Origin: Cylicocyclus nassatus
Lineage: Eukaryota; Nematoda; Chromadorea; Rhabditida; Strongylidae
Reading direction: 5' to 3'
Assembly (NCBI GenBank): GCA_958299035.1
Contig: CATQJL010000112.1
Coordinates: forward strand, 1,782,123-1,846,122
DNA length: 64,000 nucleotides
Shown here in pieces: positions 1 through 18,011 of the stretch. The notes below the pieces were generated by a model. The model ran no database searches. It was not told the DNA's origin and saw only the letters and a list, made by a program, of their open reading frames with translations. Numbering within the stretch: position 1 is the stretch's first letter; every line of letters starts with the position of its first letter. The translations under genes were made by a program, and so were the position numbers.

Positions 1-1579
1 ATTGTGCGCAAAGCCTCTTCTTGCCATATTGAAAATTTGAAGCCAAGCACTCCCCCCTATGAAAATTATAGCTCCGAAAAGAGGACTATACAGATCTAAA
101 ACTCGCCGTCAAGTTGCGTGTGGTTAATCGCAGAAAGTCGGGCCTACAGACTTTCAAAAAATAGAATCCTGCAGTGAAGGCTGGTCTTCTTCAGATTATA
201 ACACCCTAAGGACTTGGAGGTGAAGCGGAGGGTCGTTTAGGGGCTTTCACAAGGGGGGGGGGGGAGGGGTCGTTTTTGAAGGATTTGTGCCTGACCTCTT
301 GCTCAACCCTGGTTAAACACAACTTTATCGTTCTCTTGGCTTAATCACAAATGGATCCCTTACTGAAACTTCTACACAAGATCTGAAGCGTTTCATTCTC
401 ATGGTATTCTCACACTGTAAGCGTTGCATTGCTTACCCGAGCTAACCTACGATCTTAGCCCTCGGTATGACGTTATGTAAGGTAAAATAAGTGTTGAACG
501 CCTGTGAATGGCAAAATGATGACATTAAAAATTTAAAAGTACCCTGTTCTTAGGTTTGCTTGTTTCGGTTGTTTGACGATAAGTAAAAGCTTGTCAAAAA
601 ATCAATCCTTCTTATTTCAAGGACCAGCGAAACAGAAAAATTTGATATTTATTTCAAAAAATAATTATCCATGAAGAAGTCAAAAGTAATGAGAACTTCG
701 TAACTCCTCTTAAACCTATTCTCAAATTAGATAGAATGTGAACAGGCAAATGCTCTAACGGTTCCGATACGGCTTTTTTCCTCTTTCCAGCAGTCATAAT
801 TTCCAACCAAATCACTTCGCAGTTGATGAATTACAGAAATTTTAAACCCAAAGTGTTTGCTGTTAAATTCTATGGTTTTTTCAGACGTGGCAAAAAATTC
901 TAGATTATGGTAATTTGAAAGGGTAAGCACCTAAATACTTTGCAATCAAGATCTGATAATATACTATTTGCGAAGCTCCCATTTTCGAGAGATTTTGTAG
1001 AGTTTGATGCATTTTTGTTTTGAGGGATTTTTTGAAATTTTAGCGCTTTTGGAAAAATGATTTCAAAAAATGTGAATTTAGATATGGCAGGTAGACATGA
1101 TACCACATGTGATTTTGACACATGCCGCTGCCGTAGTAAATGATACGGATTGGCTTGAATACACAACCCCAAACTTGAGGAAATTCTCATATTTGGAAAA
1201 ACAGAAATTTGAAGATGTAATCAATAATTTTCAGTTTGTCCAAAGTCTATGTGTTCACCAATGGCGGACCGAGGGGGGGGGGCGCCCTCCCTCCCCCCCC
1301 CCGAGAATGGGTCGCGAAATTTTTGAAACTTACCTACATAGGTTATAAGAGTGTGCAATTGACTTGTTTATTTTTGTAAATACTTAGAACAATTTTTAAA
1401 ATTTTTTAAAAATTCGAATTAACCTTGTAAAAAATTTTTTTTCGGGGCGTAACTTCAGCCACGCCCCCTTTTCCTAGATTTTAGGGGTCTTGGGCCCAAA
1501 AAATTTTTAAGAAGCACCCCGAATATTGGTATCTACCATTGCTGCTTTCATTTTCGCAGAAAATGAGCAATCAATTGAG
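1..1579. other. gene-poor stretch with repeat remnants
   Basis: No convincing gene is seen here apart from a weak exon candidate at 727-930. The block around 1,258-1,330 (a GGCGGACCGAG motif, then G and C runs, then a GGGTCGCGAAA motif) is an inverted relative of 10,300-10,445, so at least part of this stretch is a dispersed repeat. Confidence 0.5.
727..930 (-). CDS. possible terminal exon of an unrecognised gene
   Basis: The minus strand is open from a TTTAG acceptor-like site at 931-933 to a stop at 727, giving about 67 residues that end in NYDCWKEEKSRIGTVRAFAC. The composition looks protein-like and two cysteines lie near the C-terminus, but I recognise no family. No partner exon was found upstream, where the sequence is repeat-rich. 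It could be the last exon of a gene, or chance. Confidence 0.2.
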   Translation of the reverse strand: MLTLSNYHNLEFFATSEKTIEFNSKHFGFKISVIHQLRSDLVGNYDCWKEEKSRIGTVRAFACSHSI

Positions 1580-2348
1580 TTACAGTCGAGTAGATTTCCT
1601 GCTTAATATAGTAGTGTCCCTACAGACGCGACAACGCTAGTGCGTCAACAAATGCCACTGCGAAATTTCGAGCGCCGTTTTCTAGCGTTTTCTTTGCTTA
1701 TTCTTCGCTTTTTCAGGGAACTCGTTGCTGATAAAGCACAGGCAGGTATGTTGAAGAGTAGTTTCTGTTTTTTGAATAGTTATATCGTCGCTAATTTTTA
1801 GATGTCTACATTAAAGCCACGTCGCGTCAGTTTCATGTGTATTGGTCACATGATGCCTCTTTTTTTTCTTGTAAAGCATTTCTGCAAGCTAATAGGCTCT
1901 GCAGCAACTTAGACTTCTCTCTAAAAGGAGGCAATTATTGGAGTATTTCAGTTTAGTAGTTTAGGGATAAAGACGATAAGTCACACATAAAAGTCTGCCA
2001 GCGTTTAAGAAATGGTTCACAACAAAAAAGAGGCATCGTGTGACAAAAAATACAAAGAAAATGAAGCGAAGAGGCATGAAGTGACCGAAAATACGCGTGA
2101 AACTGACGACGACGCAGTTTTCACATAAGTACTCAGAATAAACGATGATTTACATACTCAGAAAAGAGAAAATTCTTGCCAGCTTACCTTTCTTTATTTT
2201 ATCAGCAAGGGCTCACCTAAAAAGCAAAAAATAAGCAAAGAAAACACGGTAAAACTCTTACTGAAACTCTTAGTGGCAATTATTGACGCAAAGGCGTTGT
2301 CGCGTCTGCAGGGACACTATATTAAGCAGGAAATCTACTCGACTGTAA
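1580..2348. mobile_element. MITE with ~50-bp terminal inverted repeats
   Basis: The left end, starting TTACAGTCGAGTAGATTTCC, recurs in reverse complement at the right end (2,290-2,348). The inverted match covers about 50 bp, including GACGCGACAACGC, and continues weakly inward (an AGCAAAG-type segment near 1,690 and 2,225). There is no coding capacity, so it is a non-autonomous DNA transposon. The superfamily is not determined. Confidence 0.75.
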
Positions 2349-2552
2349 TAAATGTGGTACTAACTTTCGGAAAAAAATCCTTTACTTTTCAAGCACATAT
2401 GTGGTTCTCTAATGCCATTCACACGCATCTCCATATATCATGCATCCTCCAGAATTGCTCCCATATAAACCATCAACCTGGCTACCTTTCGATCGTTTTA
2501 ACACGTTGGCTCCAGCAAATTAAGACGCTTATTCGAAGTTGACATGTTGAAA

Positions 2553-2588
2553 TGATCGAAAGACAGCCAATTGGCTGTCTTTCGATCA
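2553..2588. repeat. perfect 36-bp palindrome
   Basis: TGATCGAAAGACAGCCAA is followed directly by its exact reverse complement, with no spacer. It could be a very small MITE, a fold-back remnant or a protein-binding dyad. Confidence 0.8.
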
Positions 2589-2699
2589 TAGGAAAAGAAA
2601 GGAGAGATTATTAACGCAATGACAGTAAGCTGTCAAATCCGTGCATCTTCAGAAGAGGCATATCTCTAGGGGGAGAGCGAGACAATATATAGATATTAG

Positions 2700-2935
2700 C
2701 CCGCCAAAGGCACTCGGCTCGTCCGCTTTGATGCGAGCGGACGAGCGGAGTACTTTTAGCGGGAGAGTGGAGGGAAGTACTCCGCTCGCCCGCTAAGGGT
2801 ACTCCGCTCGCCCGCTAAAGGTACTCCGCTCGTCCGCTTTATATCTGTAGCGGGCGGCCCGCGTGCCTCTAGAGGACGAGCGGCGGGAGGCATGATCGCC
2901 CGCCCGGTAATGGCCCGCCGCTCGTCCGAGTTATT
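2700..2935. repeat. GC-rich degenerate repeat cluster
   Basis: Repeats of a TACTCCGCTCGYCCGCT unit occur in both orientations around 2,710-2,840. More GCCCGC/GAGCGG dyads run to about 2,930. The cluster is far more GC-rich than its flanks and has no coding potential. Confidence 0.6.
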
Positions 2936-2990
2936 GTCTGAGAAGTTGATAGTTCACATGGAACAATTCTGGGAGATACACCATATATAA

Positions 2991-4288
2991 CACCGCTCGC
3001 TTGTGGAAAATCACCGCACTCCGTCGGAGTTCGCCGTACTTCGCGTCGCATCGCCATACCTTGCTTCAGAGTGGACGAACTTTGAATCCAAAAGCATTAT
3101 TCAATTCAGATCGACGAGATGCATCTTCTGATATATAAAAGTGCCCGGTAGAGCACGCCAGTCGTTCAAATTTCACGGATCCTCTCAGACCAGGGCCCGG
3201 CACGCATTGGTTCGGAGCATTCATGTAAACAAAGTCCCCATGACTTCACAAACATTTGCGAAGTCCCTTTTGACGTGAAAGTCAGTAGAGAAACCTTTAT
3301 TTAGTTGAAATAACATTAAAAAGCGAAAAAAGCGCATTTTGAGTATTTAATATAACAAGCAGAAAAAAACGTTATGAGTTGATTGAACTTTCCGTCATTG
3401 AGTATGGTACCATGTTCAGAATGTTGAAAGCCTCTTGGGCCAACCAAGTCTGTGGCCTCAAGAGTCTGGCAATCATTTTTCGCCACTTAGTTTAAAGGAC
3501 ACCGCATGCGATTGGAGCGCGATATCTATCAGCGCGTAGGTTTACACTATTTTTGGCTCAAGAAAGAGGTGAGGCAACGATTTGATTCGCCATCTTCGCT
3601 ATATGACAGATTTTTCGTCCAAATCAAAAAGGTCCAGAACTTTGTGAACTCCCCGATATTTATGCTCCGAACCAACCCAGTTGGTTTGTTGGTCTAGAAA
3701 CCAACAAATTAACGGGTAATAGCATAAGTTTTTGAAACTTTCTTACATAATATAGGAATAATTATGCATATACATAGCCCAAAACTGGTGTCATGTGATT
3801 GCTTGTGCGCTGTAAACAAACCATTCTTGTTTGAGTCTTGCGTTTGAAATTCGTGCGCTTGCGAAAAAACATGTTTACCTCCTAAAACCTGACATGTTCG
3901 TCGTTTTTTTCTTTCGGCGCTCTGTCCAGTACCTCATGAAAACGATAGCCTCGTTGCTTCTAACCTCAAAAACGATGTCCAGTTTGACCTCAGACCATCT
4001 GTGCCGGACCTTGTCTCAGACTCTTGCTCACGGTAGGTTACATAGAGTGTTTAATCACTGTACAGCGACCAACCTACCATAAGCAGAAATTTGAAAAACA
4101 TCCTTGAGATTTGACCGACTGCTGTGCCCAAACAGGCACTTTTATACATCTAAAGATGCAGCTCGTTGAGCTGGTTGACTGGTGCTTTTGGATTCGGATA
4201 GTCCATCCTGAAGCAAGCATGGCGATGCAATGCGACTTCCGAACTCCGGCGGAGTGAGGTGATTTTTTTTCAGAAAGTTACGAGCGGT
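2991..4288. mobile_element. TIR element (ACCGCTCG ends) hosting a hAT MITE
   Basis: The left end (ACCGCTCG, then AAAATCACCGCACTCCG, then GCATCGCCATACCTTGC) reappears in reverse complement at 4,190-4,288, giving imperfect TIRs of about 100 bp or more. A separate hAT-type MITE (3,191-4,025) sits inside, so this element is the older host. The same ACCGCTC end motif closes a mini-palindrome at 62,841-62,927. Confidence 0.65.
3191..4025. mobile_element. hAT-type MITE, copy 1
   Basis: The ends are CAGGGCCCGGCAC and, inverted, CAAGGTCCGGCAC. They are flanked by the 8-bp direct repeat TCTCAGAC at 3,183-3,190 and 4,026-4,033. An 8-bp target duplication and CAGGG-type ends are hallmarks of the hAT superfamily. 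No transposase is encoded. A related copy is at 5,663-6,525 and fragments lie at 43,604-44,440. Confidence 0.85.
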
Positions 4289-4576
4289 ATTGCAACTTCG
4301 CTTACATCATCATCCCTTTTACCGTACGCTATGTGATCTCTTACCGCAGTGGTAGTTTGGTGATTACATTCTGTGCACGATGGAAACGATCATAAATTCG
4401 GCAGATGAAATTCAAATACTCCACGGTCATGATCTCCCTAATGTCAAGACTACATCACATACTTCAAATTTTTATCTAACCATCTTCAGCAAAGACACAC
4501 CTATGTCATTCTAAATAATTGTTAAACGTAACATGGTCAGCTATCGTTAGTTTTTTTTTGCTGTAATGTAACAGAA

Positions 4577-12275
<7,699 letters not shown>

Positions 12276-12500
12276 CTAAAATTTCGTAGGCTTTGATTCA
12301 CAATTCAATCGAGATCAACATTTGAAAGTGATGCAGCAGAGAACTAATTGACAAATGGACACCCATTCAAATCTGCTTGCCTCTTCTGTATGAATGATGT
12401 AAGTAAGTAATATACAACGAAGAGTATCAGTAACGGTCGAGCATGGAGTGTGCCATATCTATACCCAACTACAACCCGCCCTTTCGAGGATGACAAGCAC

Positions 12501-12812
12501 TTTGGTGGGAACCAAGTGTCGTAGGCGATAGTGGTGTCGATCATAATTTATCCACAGACGAACATAACAAACACTCGGGGATTCCTTTTATACAAGTAAA
12601 AGGGGCGGAATCTACCCGAGGACAGGGCGCCGTAGATGGGCTACAGGCTTAAAAAAGGAAGCCGCCGTAGAGGTCGACTCCCGCTGCACAAATGTCACTC
12701 AATGTTCGAGTGATTAGATACTTCACCAAAAGTGGATGGAAATATATCCTATGGACGCTCCATAGGCTATTCTAAAAATAAGCTCTAGGTTGATGACCAA
12801 GAATCATCAACA
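12501..12812 (-). repeat. 3' LTR of BEL element 1
   Basis: This is a direct repeat of 23,741-24,050. It begins TGTTGATGATTCTTGG on the minus strand and ends CCCACCAAA, next to the GTGCT duplication. The sequence just before it (GCTCGCCCGGAG) is also found before the 3' LTR of element 2 and may act as the plus-strand priming region. Confidence 0.92.
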
Positions 12813-12914
12813 CTCCGGGCGAGCAAGGAAAAAGCAAATATGTGCAACATCGTTGAGAGCATATTTTATTTTAACAATTAAATTACATGACTAGGCTTGG
12901 TGTCATCCACTGAG

Positions 12915-14597
12915 TTAGCAGAGAATAATCGCTATGATCTTTGGTAGACAGAAAACTGTGAAGGCGATCAAAGCTATGATTGCAATGGCGGCTGAAATCG
13001 TGAACTTCCATGAAGACAATGCGACACTGATCATGTGCATCACATCGGGGTAGTTGTACATATTGACGTATAAGGCCTCATCAGTCTCGTTGAAGAAGTG
13101 CACTGCATCTTGATAAGGATTGTAGGCCAATATTCCGGTGATGTTGAAATTGTGAATGTTTTTTCCACATCTCAAAAGGCACTGATCACTGTATCTCGCT
13201 ACCGTTGACTGGAGTAGTGCTATGGTTTGCGCAGTATGCTCGTTGCAGAAAGCAGCGAATACGTTCCTTTGACATGTTATCTCCACCATTGCTGGATGAC
13301 TTGATCGGCAGGAGAAGGTGAGCTTCGCACCGCTTAGACAATTGTAGCAGCCTTGGATTGGAAACGCCTTAATGTCACAATCTTCGTTCACGATGTTCGC
13401 TGTGTTCCATTCTCCCGCGGTTATTAGTGATAGATCGATGACGGACTTATGACTAACGGCGAAAATTCTTCCATTAGCTTCTTGTAGTTGCAAGAATGAG
13501 GAGGAAAGCGGTAGTCGGCTGTCCAGTGACGTGATCAGATCGATGATATTCGTGTTCTTGCATTGGCAATTTGCTTCATCATCTGTCGGAAAGCACTTGC
13601 ATGTGTCTTCTACATGGCAAAGGGAAAGGTTTTTTGAACTTTCCAACGTTGGACATCGTAGCGCAAATATCTCATCTTTGTCCACCATAGCTGTATGTGC
13701 AGTGGTGGAATCAGCAGTTTGCAGGAATATTGTGCTAAGCAGAGGGATGAGAGGTGTTGTAACGAACTCCATCGCGATGTTGGCATTCTTCTGCACTTTT
13801 GCTGTTTGTGCGGTGACCGTGAGTATTGTAGATTCTTTTTCTCCTTTTGCACTTATGTAGGTGTATTTCAGTACTGCGGATTCTTCCCATGTCGGACAGT
13901 GGAGGATCTGATATATTGTCTCGGATTGTGGCTTGGCGTATGAGCGGGAAAAGAGACATCCAGGCATTGGTAGTAAACATCCACAGCCGATGCTTCCACA
14001 TGATGAGGTACAACGTGCGACTCCTGGGAAGTCGTATGTGTTTTGAAGCTCCGGAATATACGTTCGTTGACTGGTGTGCGCACAAGTATTGGATGAACAA
14101 GAACCAGAGAAATGGCAGCGTTTGGCTGATTCTGTGACGATGTGGGCATCTCTGGTGTAGTATAGCACGACGGGATTGCATTGCAGGATGACATGTTGTA
14201 GCTGTATCTCCATACTGCCCATGGTCTCGTTTTGATGCTGAATCCGAAAGCAGGCTTGAGGTCGATTTTCACTTAGTGTGATTCGATTTTCCATGGAATA
14301 ACGGCATGTGAAAGTATCGGCAGTCTTCGTGCATATAGTATTGTTTGAGCTGAGGGTATGCGTGTACTGGCACGACTCGCTTCGTTGGAGGAGGCATGCT
14401 GTGATAGCAAGGAAGGTGATCATCTTGGATTGGATTGGGCGACGTTTTTGCCATTGCTGGGTAAGAACTTCGGTTTGTTCAGCATCTTGTTGACTATGGT
14501 CTTCAGCCTCTTGTGTTTGTTGGGCATCGCTGTCGTTGCGTCCTCTGAGGAGTTTCGTTCCTTGGATGCCAATGCAGCAAATGAACCAGAGTAACAT
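12915..14597 (-). pseudogene. envelope glycoprotein of BEL element 1, C-terminal part
   Basis: An open frame of about 560 codons encodes a cysteine-rich ectodomain with many clustered cysteines (for example around SCGSIGCGCLLPMPGC), several N-glycosylation sequons and a C-terminal hydrophobic segment (ISAAIAIIALIAFTVFCL) followed by a very short tail. The pattern fits the phlebovirus-type class II fusion glycoproteins known in env genes of some nematode BEL elements; this family call rests on cysteine pattern and context only. In such elements the protein would sit in the membrane of retroviral-like particles. The 5' part of the gene lies at 15,315-15,683 and is separated from this part by an inserted element. 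Confidence 0.65.
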
Positions 14598-15314
14598 TAT
14601 CCTACTATAATAACGCGCTAAGGCCGTCTGTTTTTTTTGTGTGTCTGTCTGTGTGTCTGTGTGAAAATCTGTCTGTCACGAAATTCGTAGAGCGTGTTCC
14701 AGCCAACGTCCTGAGCCCAAATTTTGCATAGCGCACGCTACCAACGTGAAAGCTCACTATACAAAAGCATGAGCGGATCCGTTGAGTGGATCCATTGAAA
14801 AATGCGCGTCAAACGGATCCACTTAGCTTCTGGCCAGCAAATTTGGGCCGAAAGTACTACTTTTTGCAAAGTTTAGAATATATTTGACAAGCTAATGTGC
14901 AAACCATGGACGTTAGCCTAAAAAAGTAATGAAAAGTCTACTACTTTACGAAAATAGCGCCAAAAAGCATTCGCTGTGTAAACGGTCAATTTTTCAAGAT
15001 TTTACCTAATCATCTGAGAAGATTTTTGCTCAGAGATGTAGCGCACTATGTTTACTATCCTTATGGCGACTAACAAGCCATAAAAATTCCAAAAACGTAT
15101 CCAAATTGGCATCTGTTCTTCTGGGAAAGATTTTATCCACGCGAAAATACCGATCTCACATGGAAAACCTCTACGAATGAGTAGTTGTTTACGAATTATT
15201 CGTGATAGCCTACATAGCGCGGTGAGTTTCAATTTCATTATTATGCGGGAATGAGTAAGGCATAAGAAAGTAGCGCCAGTGCGAGCCTCTGCGAAGCAGA
15301 GGTGACGCACTGGT
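14598..15314. mobile_element. hairpin-ended non-TIR element in env (family H, copy 1)
   Basis: About 717 bp repeated at three other places in the window (33,401-34,844; 35,597-36,270; 36,271-38,504). One end has a TATAATAACG-type start and a GTCTGT-rich run. The other end has the hairpin CCTCTGCGAAGCAGAGG followed by TGACGCACTGG. Absence of TIRs and a 3' hairpin before CTGG recall Helitron/Helentron ends, but a 5' TC is not clear. CAT occurs on both sides (14,595-14,597 and 15,315-15,317). It splits the envelope gene. Confidence 0.75.
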
Positions 15315-15683
15315 CATGAGATAAGCGCAGACTGCTGCGATCGTTATGGCAGTATTGGGAGCACAGTGCGGGTTGCTGAAGAAATCCAGGCAGAATATGC
15401 ATCTGATCATGTCGCACACGTTTCCTGCTGGGCAAATAATGGTGTCTGAATGCTGTGTTGTACCATTCAAAGTGCGCCACTGAATGCTGTGATCTGCCAT
15501 TCGATGCTTTATCGGTAGCGCCACCTCTGTTAAGCCTTTCTTTGTGGTAATTCTTAAGCAATCCTTGTAATTGAGGCCAGTTCGGAGTCCGATGCAAATG
15601 TTGTGTTGATTTGCACTCCATGGTCCGAGTAGGATAGTTCTGCTGCGGAAGTCACATTGCTGAAGAGCATCGTGATCATGCAT
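15315..15683 (-). pseudogene. envelope gene of BEL element 1, N-terminal part
   Basis: The frame on the 5' side of the inserted element reads from a region after a signal-peptide-like stretch (MLSICMITMLFSNVTSA, in another frame at about 15,650-15,710) through cysteine-containing sequence to a hydrophobic run at the insertion point. The signal-like stretch and the rest are in different frames, so there is at least one frameshift. It belongs with 12,915-14,597. Confidence 0.55.
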
Positions 15684-15709
15684 ATGCTGAGCATCAACGA
15701 TGTTGTGAT

Positions 15710-17626
15710 GTGAGCATTTTTATTACTGACGCTTGCGTTGGACGACGAGCAGTTCACCGGCTGCTTTGCCGCTCTCTGTGGCTGTTTGCGTATTTCAGAC
15801 GTTTCTGTAGTCTTTTTCTTCAGGACTTTCTTCACTTTTTCAATCAATCCATCCTTGCGCTTTGTTGCTGGTTCGGTGTCGCCTTCCTTATCTATTGTTG
15901 ATTCAATTTCCAAAGGGATGAGACGGGTGAGAGGTCTCTGAATCGTTCTTCCAGAGCTATTCCTCAGAACAACGCTTCTAATCTCGCCGTCTCTGCTTGG
16001 AACTAGCTCGGTTATGACTGCCATTGGCCAGAATCCTCTGTTGAGTTGAGAATCTTCGTCGATGAGTACGACATCTCCAATTTGAGGATCTCGTTTCGTA
16101 GATTTTCTTTCCTTTTGAAAGATGTGGTGCCGGTCTCGAAGCTCAAGGAGATAGTCGTGTTTCCATATGCTCCAAAACTTTTTGGTCAGCTTTTCGGTTT
16201 CGGAAAGAGCTTGTCTTGCTTCCTTCTGGGAGATTAGCTCCGGCGTGATTCGATAATCTGGATCTTCATCATCATTGTCGGTAGGGATTAATTGTGTAGT
16301 TACAAGCCGAACGTCTTTGTAGATGAAGTCGATGGGTCGCAGGAATTTGCATGGTGGACCATCGTCACCAATATATGTGAGTGGTCTTGAGTTGAGAATT
16401 CCTTCGATCTCGCACAGCGATGTTTGTAGTAGCTCTTCTGTTAACTTTCGCCGTCCGATGGTTTTCTGCATAGCTCTTTTGGCGAGTCCAACCATTCTTT
16501 CCCAGACTCCTCCCATCCATGGTGAAGCTGGTGGTATGAAGTACCAGGAGATTCGATGTTCGGCTAAGAATAGCGATAGGTGGGTGTCGTCGTCGTTCGC
16601 TTCGTTACTGCTTAGAATTGTTTCACCTAGACGGAAGTTTGTTCCATTGTCGCTGATGATCTTTTCGGGAACTCCTCGGCGTGCGATGAATCGTTTGAGT
16701 GTGAGAAGGAAGCTCTTGGCTGAGAAATCTGTAGCCAATTCCAGATGTACAAGTCAAGTGACAAAGCATGTGAATAGTGCCACATAGCGCTTCTCGTCTG
16801 CTCCATTGGTGATTTCAATCAGGATCGTTCCCATATAGTCAACTCCACTGTAGGCGAATGGTGGTGCTTGCGTCACTCTTTCTTTTGGTAGTGGTCCCAT
16901 ATCCGGGTATGAGTAAGGTGATGAGTTGAACTTCTTGCATACAATGCAGTTGCGTAGGATTTTCTTGCACAGCACTCTGTCTCTAGGTATCCAGAATCGC
17001 TGGCGGAGTTCGCACAGTAATTGATTGCTTCCACAGTGCGCCATTCGTTCGTGGATACTTTCGGCAATTCGTAGTCCTAGTAAGCTCTGTTTAGGCACGT
17101 ACATAGGGTTGGCAGTGTCGATGCGAACGTCGGCGTGTTGAATGCGTCCACATTTTCTTAGGATGCCGTTGGTGTCGTAGATCGTTTTAAACTGCTTGTT
17201 GTTGGACACAGCGGTGGTGCCGAAAACTCGTTGCTCTTGCAAAATGATGTACTTCTCTGCGAGGATGATCTCAGCTGCATTTGGAGGTAATGTCTTCACT
17301 TGCTCCTCCTCTGCGATCTTGAAGGGAGTGTTTTTGCTTGCCGAGCGGATGAAACGTAGGCAATATGCGACGATCCTTTTCAATTTTGGATAGCTGCTTA
17401 TGGAGTCAACTGGCCAGTCGCTTGTTTCAAAATGCCCCGCTGTTTGGTTAGTGAGCATCTCACATTCTTCATGCTCGCTAGTATCGATGTTGCTGATACA
17501 TCGTACGGGCCAATGTTCTAGGATAGTTGAGCCAATTTGGTCCTTTCCACCATTTGCATCCATAGAAACCGTGCTTGTCAATCCCTCTCGTGGCACAGTC
17601 CGCTGAGTTCTCTTCTGTCGGAACAT
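15710..17626 (-). pseudogene. BEL element 1 integrase region
   Basis: Two in-frame blocks are separated by a premature TGA at about 16,754. The upstream block has an HHCC zinc-binding segment (HERMAHCG to NCIVCKKF) and the first catalytic aspartate (GVDYMG). The downstream block has the second aspartate (IISDNGTNF), the catalytic glutamate (SPWMGGVWERMVG) and the conserved LNSRPL segment. The C-terminal part is basic and Lys-rich and runs into the envelope leader. The integrase would insert the cDNA into host DNA, but the stop makes this copy inactive. Confidence 0.85.
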
Positions 17627-18004
17627 GGAAGAAATTCAGCTTTGCTGCTGTTCCTATTCTTCCTGCGGCGAATCCGATCTTTTGAACCAAAGTGGTAACA
17701 ATTGGTGGTAGTTTCTTGTTGCTGCCGATCCATGACAGTGCGATGGTAGAATCACTGAAGAGGTTGACTTCTGTGAACTTAATTCCACACTTGGACATAG
17801 TAGTCTCCGCAACGGATAGTCCGAGAAATATTGACAGCAGTTCTAGCCGTAATGGTTTGCTCCTTCTTGATTGGTGCAACTTTGGCTTTTGCTGTGAACA
17901 GTGTCGTATCCATTTTCCCATTTTCTACCGTTGTGACATAGAGACAGCAGGCGTAAGCTCTCTTCGAACTGTCAACAAAAACAGCAAGCTGTGTTCAGCG
18001 TCCG
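17478..18004 (-). pseudogene. BEL element 1 RNase H region
   Basis: LAVFVDSSKRAYACCLYV near 17,960, followed in another frame by RLELLSIFLGL, VNLFSDSTIALSWI and HVPTEENSADCATRG, matches the BEL-type RNase H domain in order. A frameshift near 17,860 and another near 17,520 break the reading, and an in-frame TGA lies beside the LINE insertion point. The 5' end abuts the LINE target duplication at 18,005-18,011. Confidence 0.8.
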
Positions 18005-18011
18005 GTGTTTT

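Noticed and set aside
13531..14493. Plus-strand open frames of 60-110 codons
   Set aside because: They are antisense shadows of the envelope frame on the minus strand.
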